Part shown: piece after piece, positions 25,661 through 33,514 of the stretch
Position numbering within the stretch: the stretch's first letter is position 1
Layout of the letters: each line of letters starts with the position of its first letter
Position numbers and translations under genes: made by a program
NCBI GenBank assembly: GCA_944390795.1
Contig: CALXRI010000013.1
Location: 1-64,000, forward strand
Direction of reading: 5' to 3'
From: an uncultured Victivallales bacterium
GTDB taxonomy: Bacteria; Verrucomicrobiota; Lentisphaeria; Victivallales; UBA1829
DNA length: 64,000 bases
Notes under the pieces: model-generated
Database searches by the model: none
The model's input: only the letters and a program-made list of their open reading frames with translations
Told to the model about the DNA's origin: nothing

Positions 25661-26286
25661 AGTACGGGCGTCCCGGGAAAAAGGTGCGGACGCTTGACAA
25701 GGGACGCCGGGCGTTTCTGGTGAACGGGGGCATTTTGATTGCCGGAGCCGCCGCCGGAGCTGCGCTGGCCAGAGTCGGCATGGGAAAACTTGCCGGCTAT
25801 GCAAAACGCTTTTCCATTCTTCCGCCGGGAGCGGGCAATGCGGAACGGTTCGCTTCAAAATGCACGGCCTGTCAGCTCTGCACGGTGAACTGCCCGGCGA
25901 AGATCATTGTGCCGGCTCCGGGAGGAGACGGTCCGGTTTCGCTCGACTTGAATCGAGGAGCCTGTTTATACGACTGCAACCGCTGTTCGCAGGTCTGTCC
26001 GACCGGCGCGCTTCGTCCGCTGGCGCTTCAAGTCAAGCAGAAAACGAAAATTGCGGAAGCAAAGTTCAATCCGCGTGTCTGCATTGTGTTCCAGGAGGGG
26101 GAGAAATGCGGCAAGTGTGCACATGTCTGCCCGACCGGAGCGGTGACACTCCGCTCGAGCGGAGCGCCGCGACCTGTCAATACCGCGCTCTGCATCGGCT
26201 GCGGAGCCTGTCAACAGGTCTGCCCCGCGCCGGGGAAAGCGATGACTGTTCATGAAATCGAGCGGCAGATCCTGCTGAAAAAATAA
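25657..26286 (+). CDS. NapH-like protein, C-terminal ferredoxin part (split gene)
   Basis: A 209-residue frame starting at GTG in a GTGA overlap with the preceding stop. It begins with a twin-arginine-like membrane segment (KGRRAFLVNGGILIAGAAAG). Three clusters of cysteines follow: CTACQLCTVNCPAKI, CNRCSQVCPTGALRPL and CGKCAHVCPTGAV then CIGCGACQQVCPAPG. In homologues this is the second half of the preceding gene. Here it could still be made by termination-reinitiation, giving a two-chain complex, or may be inactive. It would sit on the outer face of the membrane and pass electrons to the exported reductases. Confidence 0.82.
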   Translation: MKYGRPGKKVRTLDKGRRAFLVNGGILIAGAAAGAALARVGMGKLAGYAKRFSILPPGAGNAERFASKCTACQLCTVNCPAKIIVPAPGGDGPVSLDLNRGACLYDCNRCSQVCPTGALRPLALQVKQKTKIAEAKFNPRVCIVFQEGEKCGKCAHVCPTGAVTLRSSGAPRPVNTALCIGCGACQQVCPAPGKAMTVHEIERQILLKK

Positions 26287-26383
26287 ATGGTTCCGTTCCG
26301 TGGTTCCGGCCTGTTTTCTATTGAAGAGCCCGGAGCGTTTCGGTCATTCGAAGTCGAATGAAAACAACAGAAAGGATGACAGA

Positions 26384-27679
26384 ATGAACAGAAGAGAATT
26401 TCTGAAAAGCGCACTGACCGTTGCAGCACTTGCTCCCGTCACGCGCATTGTTGCAAAGGAGGGGCCCGACGGGAACAAATCTTCGGAGGGGAAAGGCCGG
26501 CAGATCACCCGTCGCCGTTACAAGCATACCGCGCTTACCGTTCCGCTGCTCGGATTCGGAATGATGCGTCTGCCGCGCATCTCGCCGGACAAGCCGGATA
26601 TCGACTATGCCACGGCGGAAAAGCAGATCGCCCGGGCAATGGAGGTCGGTCTCAATTATTTCGACACCGCTTATTTCTATCACGACGGACTCAGCGAAAA
26701 ATGTGCCGGAGACCTGTTGAGCCGGTATCCCCGCGACCGTTATTACCTTGCCAGCAAAATGCCTGTGCGCGCCTTGAAAAAGGAAGGGGACGTCGAACGT
26801 ATCTGGCGGGAACAGCTTGCACGCTGCAAAACTGATTATTTCGATTTCTACCTGGTTCATAATCTGAACCGGGATCGCTGGACGGACACCAGACGATTCC
26901 ATGTCTACGAGTTTCTGAAACAGAAGCAGAAAGAAGGAAAAATCCGCAAACTGGGATTCTCATTTCATGACGAGCCGGAAATTCTGAAGGAGATTGCCGA
27001 AGCGCACACATGGGATTTCGGACAGATTCAGCTCAATTACCTGGACTGGACCCTCTACCGTTCCCGGGAACAGTATGAGATCCTAACAAAGCTCGGCATT
27101 CCGGTCATTGTGATGGAACCTCTCCGTGGCGGCGCGCTTGCAGCGCTGAATCCGGAAGCGACGGCGATTCTGAAAAAAGCCAATCCCGATGTGAGCGCCG
27201 CTTCCTGGGCATTGCGTTATGCGGCAAGTCTTCCGAATGTTCTTTGCGTCCTTTCCGGCATGACGCTGACCGAGCACCTCGAAGACAACATCGGCACTTT
27301 TACCGATTTCAAAGCGCTGAATGATGCGGAACGGAAAACGATCGAGGCGGCGCTTGCAGCCTACCGGAAATCCGGAGCAGTTCCCTGCACGGAATGCCGT
27401 TACTGCACACCATGCCCGGTCGGAGTGAACATTCCCCGGGTGTTTGGGCTCTACAATCAGGCGAAGACAACGGGAAATACCGGACATTTCCGTCTGGTGT
27501 ACGACAAAATGTCATCGGATGAAAAGGCCTCCGCCTGCGTCAGCTGTGGAGCTTGCCTGAAAAAATGTCCGCAGCACATCCAGATTCCTGAAATGCTGAA
27601 AAAAATCACTTCGGAAATGGAAGGCCCTCTGAAGAAGAGTGCCATGTTCTGGTCGCCGGATCACGAATTTTATGTATGA
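26384..27679 (+). CDS. Tat-exported aldo/keto reductase with 4Fe-4S module (second copy)
   Basis: A 431-residue paralogue of the upstream reductase. The Tat signal reads NRREFLKSALTVAALAPVTR. The barrel keeps the full tetrad: Asp and Tyr in NYFDTAYFY, Lys in YLASKMPV and His in FYLVHNLN. The C-terminal clusters are CTECRYCTPCPVGVNIPRV and CVSCGACLKKCPQHIQIPEM. The start at 26384 is preferred because it puts the Arg pair at residues 3-4, as in the neighbours; the longer frame adds a poor leader. It lies 97 bp after the ferredoxin part and 18 bp before the third reductase. Confidence 0.9.
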   Translation: MNRREFLKSALTVAALAPVTRIVAKEGPDGNKSSEGKGRQITRRRYKHTALTVPLLGFGMMRLPRISPDKPDIDYATAEKQIARAMEVGLNYFDTAYFYHDGLSEKCAGDLLSRYPRDRYYLASKMPVRALKKEGDVERIWREQLARCKTDYFDFYLVHNLNRDRWTDTRRFHVYEFLKQKQKEGKIRKLGFSFHDEPEILKEIAEAHTWDFGQIQLNYLDWTLYRSREQYEILTKLGIPVIVMEPLRGGALAALNPEATAILKKANPDVSAASWALRYAASLPNVLCVLSGMTLTEHLEDNIGTFTDFKALNDAERKTIEAALAAYRKSGAVPCTECRYCTPCPVGVNIPRVFGLYNQAKTTGNTGHFRLVYDKMSSDEKASACVSCGACLKKCPQHIQIPEMLKKITSEMEGPLKKSAMFWSPDHEFYV

Positions 27680-27697
27680 GCAGGAGAAAGGAGTCTT

Positions 27698-28909
27698 ATG
27701 GATCGGCGTGACTTTCTGAAAACGACTCTGACGCTGGCGGCGCTTGCGCCGCTTTCCCGCCTTTCGGCACAGACAAAAGAGGACATCGACAAGAAGTCCC
27801 AAGGTATGATTTACCGGAAGCTGGGACGATCCAGCCTCTCGGTCAGTGTGATCGCTCTAGGAATTGAGGGATTCAAAAGCAGATCGTTTGAAGAAACAAA
27901 AACTCTCGTGACGTATGCGCTGGGAAACGGTATCAACTTCCTGGATCTCTGCATTGCCGACCCCCAAATGCTTTCCGATATCGCCCGGGCGATGGGTGAA
28001 AAACGAAAACAATGTGTTATTCAGGGTCATCTCGGTTCCATCTGGAGAAATGGTCAATATCTTCGCAGCCGGAATCTGAAAGCCTGCAGAGAGGCGTATG
28101 AAAATATGCTGAAAACATTCGGCGGACATATTGAGATCGGCATGATTCACTATGTGGACGCGGAAGATGATCTGGATCGGATTCGCCGGAATGGACTGCT
28201 GGCTTACGCTAGAGACCTGAAAGCCGCCGGACGAATTGATGCGATTGGTCTGTCCAGCCACAGCCCGGCCATTGCCCGCCGTGCGGTGGAGGAAAATCTG
28301 GTGGATGTCCTGATGTTTTCCATCAATCCCGGATACGATTTGCGTCCCTCCGGAAGACGGATCGAATACGATGAGGAGCGCCAGAAACTTTATGAACTCT
28401 GCGCCCGCAAAAACATTGGCGTGGACGTGATGAAAGCCTATGGCGGAGGCGATCTGCTGAATGCGCGTCTCTCTCCGTTCGGCAAGGCGTTTACGCCGGT
28501 GCAGGCGCTGCACTATGCGCTGACCCGTCCGGCAGTTGCGGCCGTAATGGTCGGATGCCGGAATGTCGCGGATATTCAGGCGGCGCTTGCATGGTGTTCC
28601 GCTTCCGCCGCGGAACGGGATTACACCCGTGTACTCGACGGGCTTGACGCGAAATCATGGCAGGGGCACTGTCTTTACTGCGGCCATTGCGCGCCCTGTC
28701 CGAAAGAGATCGATATTGCCAGCGTCAACAAATATTTGAATCTGGCGCTTGCCCAGGGTGAAGTCCCTCCGACGGTGCGCGACCACTATCGTCTCCTGAA
28801 GCATCATGCCTCGGAATGCATTCAGTGCGGCGCATGCGAAAAACGGTGTCCGTTTTCCGTTCCGGTCCGGACAAAAATGAAACAGGCGGCCGGATTATTC
28901 GGAATTTGA
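27698..28909 (+). CDS. Tat-exported degenerate aldo/keto reductase with 4Fe-4S module
   Basis: A 403-residue third paralogue with Tat signal DRRDFLKTTLTLAALAPLSR. The barrel fold is clear (YRKLGRSSLSVSVIALG, GRIDAIGLSSHSPAIARRAV), but the tetrad is damaged. The Asp is kept in NFLDLC, the Tyr five residues later is Asp (CIADPQ), the Lys position is Gly (VIQGHLG), and the His is kept (GMIHYVD). The Fe-S module is intact: CLYCGHCAPCPKEIDI and CIQCGACEKRCPFSVPV. It may be a redox relay or partner rather than a classical reductase. AGGAGAAAGGAG precedes the ATG. Confidence 0.88.
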   Translation: MDRRDFLKTTLTLAALAPLSRLSAQTKEDIDKKSQGMIYRKLGRSSLSVSVIALGIEGFKSRSFEETKTLVTYALGNGINFLDLCIADPQMLSDIARAMGEKRKQCVIQGHLGSIWRNGQYLRSRNLKACREAYENMLKTFGGHIEIGMIHYVDAEDDLDRIRRNGLLAYARDLKAAGRIDAIGLSSHSPAIARRAVEENLVDVLMFSINPGYDLRPSGRRIEYDEERQKLYELCARKNIGVDVMKAYGGGDLLNARLSPFGKAFTPVQALHYALTRPAVAAVMVGCRNVADIQAALAWCSASAAERDYTRVLDGLDAKSWQGHCLYCGHCAPCPKEIDIASVNKYLNLALAQGEVPPTVRDHYRLLKHHASECIQCGACEKRCPFSVPVRTKMKQAAGLFGI

Positions 28910-28975
28910 CAAAAAAAGAAGATGTGGTAAAGTAGGAAACTCGCAGATCGTTTACAATACACAGGAACAGGAAGA

Positions 28976-29392
28976 ATGACAAAACTGGTTCGCATCAGCC
29001 TCTCTCTGGAGGAATCTCTGCTGGAACAGCTCGCATCCATGCAGAAGAAGGACGGTTATGAAAACCGTTCGGAATACATCCGGGATCTGATCCGCGGCCA
29101 GATCGCCCGCCGGGAGTGGATTTCCGGCGAGGAAGTCATCGGTACGCTTTCGCTGATCTACAACCACCATCAGCGGGGACTCTCCGAAAAACTGATTGAC
29201 CTGCAGCATCATTCTTCCGTTCATGTTCTTGCTTCGACGCATGTTCATCTGAGCCACGAAATCTGTGCGGAGATGATTATGATCCGGGGGCGTGGATGCG
29301 AAATCGAAAAGCTCGCCGCGTCCCTGAAACGTCTCAAGGGAGTTCTGAAGGCCGAGTTGACGGCCGGAAGCATGGGAAACGCGCTTCGCTAA
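28976..29392 (+). CDS. nikR: Nickel-responsive transcriptional regulator NikR
   Basis: A 138-residue ribbon-helix-helix repressor with an ACT-like nickel-sensing domain. The N-terminal DNA-binding part is TKLVRISLSLEESLLEQLAS. High-affinity nickel ligands fall at H78, H89, H91 and C97 (QHHSSV, STHVHLSHEIC), spaced 11, 2 and 6 exactly as H76, H87, H89 and C95 of E. coli NikR. Length is normal. It lies 66 bp after the third aldo/keto reductase, with a NikR-type operator 46 bp after its stop, before a metal transport operon on the same strand. Confidence 0.95.
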   Translation: MTKLVRISLSLEESLLEQLASMQKKDGYENRSEYIRDLIRGQIARREWISGEEVIGTLSLIYNHHQRGLSEKLIDLQHHSSVHVLASTHVHLSHEICAEMIMIRGRGCEIEKLAASLKRLKGVLKAELTAGSMGNALR

Positions 29393-29438
29393 AACGGAAG
29401 ATCCCACTGCAGGAAACAGAAGGGAAAAGAATTTTCAA

Positions 29439-29465
29439 GTATTACGAAAATTAAAAACGTAATAT
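29439..29465. promoter_or_regulatory. NikR operator
   Basis: GTATTAC (29439-29445), 13 bases, GTAATAT (29459-29465). This matches the non-enterobacterial NikR consensus GTGTTAC-N13/14-GTAACAC described for delta-proteobacteria, with near-perfect dyad symmetry. It lies between nikR and the transporter operon, 37 bp before the first start codon, and overlaps TAATAT, a possible -10 box. Nickel-bound NikR would thus repress the operon. Confidence 0.75.
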
Positions 29466-29502
29466 TGATAACGGATGAAACCTGAAAAATAAAGACATTC
29501 AG

Positions 29503-30195
29503 ATGAAATTTCAAAGAAGATGTTTTTCTCTTGTGGAACTCCTGGTTGTGATTTCGGTCATCGGTATCTTGTCCGGATTGCTGCTGCCCGCATTGAATGC
29601 GGCGCGAACCAGGGCACACTCCATCAGCTGCATGGGGAATGCAAAGCAGATCGGTCAGGCGTATTTCAGTTATGTTTCCGACTGGGGCATGACGCCGCCG
29701 GTCAGCAAATCAGGCGTCCGCTGGATCGACTGTCTGGAACCTTATCTTGCGGAAAAAAGTGAACGCAGTTCAGGCAATGTGTTCGTCTGCCACGCCGACC
29801 GGAGACCGGAAGACAAAAAGGTCGTTTACGGCACCAGCGATGTCAACAAGCTCAGTTACGGCATCAACCAGTGCTACCCGTCGAACAGGGACAGTGCAAC
29901 CCCCATTCTCTGGAATGGAATCGGGGCGAACCAGATCCGGAATCCTTCCGGATTCATCACGATTGCGGACGCGGGAAGCTACTATATCGGCACCACGGTC
30001 GCCGCGCCGTTCTTCGGCACGTTGAATGGAGAACCCTATGTGGACGGCGGATATTGCAAATATCTGTCATTCCGCCATGGCGGGAGAACGCGGGATTTCA
30101 ACGCGGGGTTTGCCGACGGACACGCCGCCACCATGAAATTCGATACGACACCGGACCGTTACTGGGATTACAGGAGTGTCGGATATGGTTTTTAA
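29503..30195 (+). CDS. Pseudopilin-like protein (N-terminal methylation domain)
   Basis: A 230-residue protein starting MKFQRRCFSLVELLVVISVI, a type IV pilin/pseudopilin N-terminus with the conserved Glu, followed by LLLPALNAARTRAHSISCMG. The C-terminus has FRHGGRTRDFNAGFADGH, the DGH ending of the large pseudopilin families of Lentisphaerota and Planctomycetota. The residue before the Phe is Cys, not the Gly preferred by prepilin peptidase. It is the first gene after the NikR operator, and the next gene starts inside its last codons. A link to nickel uptake is implied by position only. Confidence 0.82.
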   Translation: MKFQRRCFSLVELLVVISVIGILSGLLLPALNAARTRAHSISCMGNAKQIGQAYFSYVSDWGMTPPVSKSGVRWIDCLEPYLAEKSERSSGNVFVCHADRRPEDKKVVYGTSDVNKLSYGINQCYPSNRDSATPILWNGIGANQIRNPSGFITIADAGSYYIGTTVAAPFFGTLNGEPYVDGGYCKYLSFRHGGRTRDFNAGFADGHAATMKFDTTPDRYWDYRSVGYGF

Positions 30196-30976
30196 ACCTG
30201 TTTTTCTTATTCTGGCGCTTTGTCTGCTTGCGGGTTGCGCACCGGAACGGAAAGCAAAAACGCCGCAGCGGATTCTCTCGCTCTCGACGGCGGCGACGCA
30301 TATTCTGACGGAACTCGAAACTCCGCCATGTGCCATCGATGAATACGGACGGATCGCGGCAGGTTCGCCGCCTCCGGCTGTGATCGGCAAGGGGACCGCC
30401 GTTTCGCGCGAGAAGATCGCCGAACTCGGAGTCGACGGAGTGATTCTCTGGTATTATCAGGAGGAAGCGGCGGAACGTTTCCGGAACGAGGGGCTTCCGG
30501 TTACGGTTATCTCCGCCGTGCGCCTCGCGGAATATCCTGAGCTGATTCTGCGCCTCGGCGAAGTGACGGGAAAGACGGAACGGGCACAGGAACTCGCCGA
30601 AGCCTTCCGCGGTCGGCTCGAACGAATTTCCGTCCCGGCGAAAGTTCCGGCGCGGCGGGTCTGTTTTGAATTGTACAGCCCCGGAAAAATCGCCGGAGAC
30701 GCATCGTATCTCGGCGATCTTGTCCGGGTGGCGGGCGGAAAAAGCATCGTGTCGAAAACAGGTTTGATTTCGGCGGAAGCCGTGGTCGAGGCCGCGCCCG
30801 ACGTGATCTTCTACATCGAAGGCTTCGGAAGCGCTGCGGAAATTGCCGCGCGAAGCGCTTACTCAGGAACGCCTGCCGTTCGCAACGGCCGAATCCATGC
30901 CGTTCCCCGCCGCCTGACCGTCGAGGGGATCGCTCCGCTGGAGGCAATCGAATTCATCAGACAATATATGAGGTGA
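30185..30976 (+). CDS. FecB/BtuF-type metal-chelate binding lipoprotein
   Basis: A 263-residue periplasmic binding protein. The lipobox is LLAGC (Cys 18). The body has the two-lobed BtuF/FecB pattern: RILSLSTAATHILTELE, KIAELGVDGVILWYYQEEAA, AGDASYLGDLVRVAGGKS and APDVIFYIEGFGS. This class binds siderophores, cobalamin, haem or nickel chelates. AGGAG precedes the ATG at 30185, which overlaps the pseudopilin stop by 11 bp, so translation is coupled. Its position behind a NikR operator points to nickel or a nickel complex. Confidence 0.88.
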   Translation: MVFKPVFLILALCLLAGCAPERKAKTPQRILSLSTAATHILTELETPPCAIDEYGRIAAGSPPPAVIGKGTAVSREKIAELGVDGVILWYYQEEAAERFRNEGLPVTVISAVRLAEYPELILRLGEVTGKTERAQELAEAFRGRLERISVPAKVPARRVCFELYSPGKIAGDASYLGDLVRVAGGKSIVSKTGLISAEAVVEAAPDVIFYIEGFGSAAEIAARSAYSGTPAVRNGRIHAVPRRLTVEGIAPLEAIEFIRQYMR

Positions 30977-30980
30977 CAAT

Positions 30981-31721
30981 ATGGCATTTTACCGGATCAC
31001 ATGGAATGAGAAGTATGATTTTGCAACCCTTCACAACTGGGGATGCACCTTCCGCTGCCCCTTTTGCAGCTACAAACTGCGGAGCGGGGAAAACGGCCGT
31101 CCCGGATTCGCCGAACCGAAGCCGGAACACTTTCTTTCCGTCGATGAAATGAAGGAGGCGCTGCGCAGAGTCTCTCCCGGAAAAGTCTATTTCATGGGGG
31201 GAGAGCCGACCGTGGCGAAAGAGCTTGAGGAGATGATCTCCTTTGCAAAGCATGAACTCGGAGCGGAGACCCGGCTCGGCCATACCAACGGCAGCCGTCT
31301 GCCGCTTCCCGGTCTGGACGGAGCCAACGTCGGACTCAAGGCGTGGAGCGAAGAGCTTCATCTTGAGATTACCGGGAAACCGAAGTCGCTGATCTATGAC
31401 AACTTCCGCGCCGCGTTCGACTCCGGCATGAAGATGGCGGCCAATCTGGTGTTCATCCCGGGGCTGGTCGGTCTCGACGAAATGGAAGGCGTGGTAAGTT
31501 TCCTCGCCGGACTCGACCGGAATATTCCCTTTCACATCGACGGTTATATTCCGATCCCCGGCCTGCCGTGGAAACGGCCGACCGACGAAGAGATGAAGGC
31601 CGCCGAAAAACTGGCGGAAAGTTATCTTGCGCATGTGAAAAGCTCCCATTTGACGACGGAAGAGGCGCTCAACCTCTCCGCGCGGGATGACCGGTTCAAA
31701 GTGAAAACCATTGCGGGATAA
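30981..31721 (+). CDS. Radical SAM protein within the NikR-controlled operon
   Basis: A 246-residue radical SAM enzyme. Its 4Fe-4S motif is C22-x3-C26-x2-C29 (GCTFRCPFCSYK), followed by FMGGEPT at 72-78, the SAM-contacting GGE motif. No auxiliary cysteine cluster is visible, so it has a single cluster and a short C-terminus, in the size range of activating enzymes and small modifying enzymes. It starts 4 bp after the binding protein and ends 4 bp before the permease, clearly within the operon. Possible roles are making or altering a metal-binding ligand, or modifying a peptide or cofactor. None can be chosen from sequence. Confidence 0.85.
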   Translation: MAFYRITWNEKYDFATLHNWGCTFRCPFCSYKLRSGENGRPGFAEPKPEHFLSVDEMKEALRRVSPGKVYFMGGEPTVAKELEEMISFAKHELGAETRLGHTNGSRLPLPGLDGANVGLKAWSEELHLEITGKPKSLIYDNFRAAFDSGMKMAANLVFIPGLVGLDEMEGVVSFLAGLDRNIPFHIDGYIPIPGLPWKRPTDEEMKAAEKLAESYLAHVKSSHLTTEEALNLSARDDRFKVKTIAG

Positions 31722-31725
31722 TGAG

Positions 31726-32682
31726 ATGAAACTTCTGACCGCGGCACTTGTCGTGTTGTTTCTTCTTTCCTGGGGGATCGGGGCGGGAAACGCTTCGTGG
31801 GCGGATCTTCTGCGCCTCGTTTCCGGCGGCGAGGTATCCGACTCCGCCCGGACGATTCTGCTGGAACTCCGGCTGCCCCGGCTGCTTGCCGCCGTTCTGG
31901 CGGGCGGAATGCTGGGGGCGGCAGGATGCGCGACTCAGAATCTTTTCCGCAACGACCTTGCCTCGCCGCATGTGCTGGGGGTGGTCAACACTGCGGCGCT
32001 GGGTGCTGTAATCGGATTGTTTCTCCCGGGAATCGGCCTGACCGTCCCGGCAATGGTGTTCGCGGCGCTCTCCCTCGGAATTCTCTTCCTGATCGGCAGG
32101 CGGCGGAACTGGGACGGCGCAACTTTGATTCTTGCGGGGATTGCGGTCAATGCCTTTACGTCCGCCCTGACTTCCGGAGCGCTGTATCTCGCCGATGAGC
32201 GGCTCTCGTCGCTGGTGTTCTGGCTGCTGGGGGGATTCTGGCGGATCACCTGGGATGACGTTGTTCTGCTCGCGGCGGCGGGGCTGTGTTCCTGGGGAAT
32301 TCTGTTCCGTCTCGCACCGGAACTGGACATGCTGCTTCTCGGAGACCGTTCGGCGGAGCTCGCTGGCGTGCGGATGAAGCTCCTCAAACCGCTGCTGATG
32401 CTGATTGTGGCGGCGCTGAGCGCAAGTGTGGTCAGCTGCTGCGGGGTGATCGGATTTGTGGGACTGGCGGTTCCGCATATGGTCCGGATGCTCTGCGGCG
32501 GCACGTTCCGCAGACTTCTTCCGGGGAGCATTCTTGCAGGTGGATTTCTTCTTCTGCTGGCCGATCTTGCCGCGCGGACGGTCGCCGCGCCGCAGGAGAT
32601 TCCGGTCGGAATTTTAACTTCGCTCGCTGGAGGACCCTTTTTCTTTTATCTCCTGCTGTGCAGGAGGGCGAATCATGATTGA
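31726..32682 (+). CDS. FecCD/BtuC-type ABC transporter permease
   Basis: A 318-residue permease of the type II importer class, with about ten membrane helices. Family segments are ILLELRLPRLLAAVLAGGML, AAGCATQNLFRNDLASPHVL, WLLGGFWRITW, the ATPase-coupling loop GVIGFVGLAVPHMVRML and a C-terminal EIPVGILTSLAGGPFFFYLL. It is expected to form a dimer with two copies of the ATPase. The ATG at 31726 is 4 bp after the radical SAM stop; the 3' end overlaps the ATPase gene by 8 bp. Confidence 0.92.
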   Translation: MKLLTAALVVLFLLSWGIGAGNASWADLLRLVSGGEVSDSARTILLELRLPRLLAAVLAGGMLGAAGCATQNLFRNDLASPHVLGVVNTAALGAVIGLFLPGIGLTVPAMVFAALSLGILFLIGRRRNWDGATLILAGIAVNAFTSALTSGALYLADERLSSLVFWLLGGFWRITWDDVVLLAAAGLCSWGILFRLAPELDMLLLGDRSAELAGVRMKLLKPLLMLIVAALSASVVSCCGVIGFVGLAVPHMVRMLCGGTFRRLLPGSILAGGFLLLLADLAARTVAAPQEIPVGILTSLAGGPFFFYLLLCRRANHD

Positions 32683-33382
32683 ACTGAAAAACGTTTGTTT
32701 CTCCTATTCTCCGGGAAATCCTGTTCTGGAAGGGATTTCGATCCGCTTCAACGCCGGAGCTTTTTACGGGATATTCGGACCGAACGGCTGCGGAAAGAGC
32801 ACTCTGCTCAAATTGATCACCGGAGAACTCGCTCCCGATTCCGGCAGCATTTCGCCGCGCTGGAACGATCCTTTGGAACGGGCATGCCGTCTGGCAATGG
32901 TCGAACAGGAGATTCCCGGACGCATTCCGCTGACCGTCCGCGAAGTTGTCGCACTCGGTCGCTATCCCTGGATGAGACGGAGAAAAGTATCATCTGACAT
33001 TGAGGCGATCTTGAACGAACTTCAGCTCGTTCCGCTCGCGGAGAAACCATACTCGCACCTGAGCGGAGGAGAACGGCAGCGCACAATGCTCGCCCGGGCT
33101 GTTGCACAGGACACGCCGATCCTGCTTCTGGACGAACCGGCGAGTTCGCTCGACATCGGCTTTCAGCATGAATTCTACCGTCTTCTCCGCCGCTTTGCGC
33201 GCAAGGGAAAATGTATCGTCATGATTTCACATGATCTCTTTATCGCGCCGCACTATCTGGACGAGGCGCTGCTGCTGAAAGATGGCATGCTCTTTGCCCG
33301 GGGAACTCCGGCGCAGGTGATTCATCCGGGGAATCTCCGTGTGGTTTTTCAATATTGCGATCCCGAACATTCAGACAGATAA
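32675..33382 (+). CDS. FecE/BtuD-type ABC transporter ATPase
   Basis: A 235-residue ABC ATPase. Walker A is GPNGCGKST (about 35-43), the Q-loop MVEQEIPG, the signature LSGGERQR and Walker B PILLLDEPASSLD, with the H-loop in MISHD. It is shorter than many FecE proteins (about 255) but complete. It energises the preceding permease and ends the operon. A hairpin-rich spacer follows. Confidence 0.93.
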   Translation: MIELKNVCFSYSPGNPVLEGISIRFNAGAFYGIFGPNGCGKSTLLKLITGELAPDSGSISPRWNDPLERACRLAMVEQEIPGRIPLTVREVVALGRYPWMRRRKVSSDIEAILNELQLVPLAEKPYSHLSGGERQRTMLARAVAQDTPILLLDEPASSLDIGFQHEFYRLLRRFARKGKCIVMISHDLFIAPHYLDEALLLKDGMLFARGTPAQVIHPGNLRVVFQYCDPEHSDR

Positions 33383-33462
33383 ATGATTGTTTCTTTCATC
33401 CGGGGAAAGGACAAGGTCGCCAACGGCTTTTGTCCCTGCGGAATCCGGTTCTGTGGCGGAAA

Positions 33463-33500
33463 ACCGCCTGCCCGAAAAGGGCAGACGGGCGGAAAGGTTT
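33463..33500. terminator. Candidate terminator after the metal transport operon
   Basis: CTGCCC (33468-33473) and GGGCAG (33479-33484) pair around GAAAA, with an outer CCGCC/GGCGG helix possible, followed by AAAGGTTTTCTT. It is a moderate rho-independent terminator in the gap between converging transcripts. Confidence 0.4.
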
Positions 33501-33514
33501 TCTTGACAGCGGCG

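Noticed and set aside
28920-28965. GTAAA and TTTAC inverted pair before nikR as a second NikR operator
   Set aside because: Half-sites and spacing do not match the clear operator at 29439-29465.
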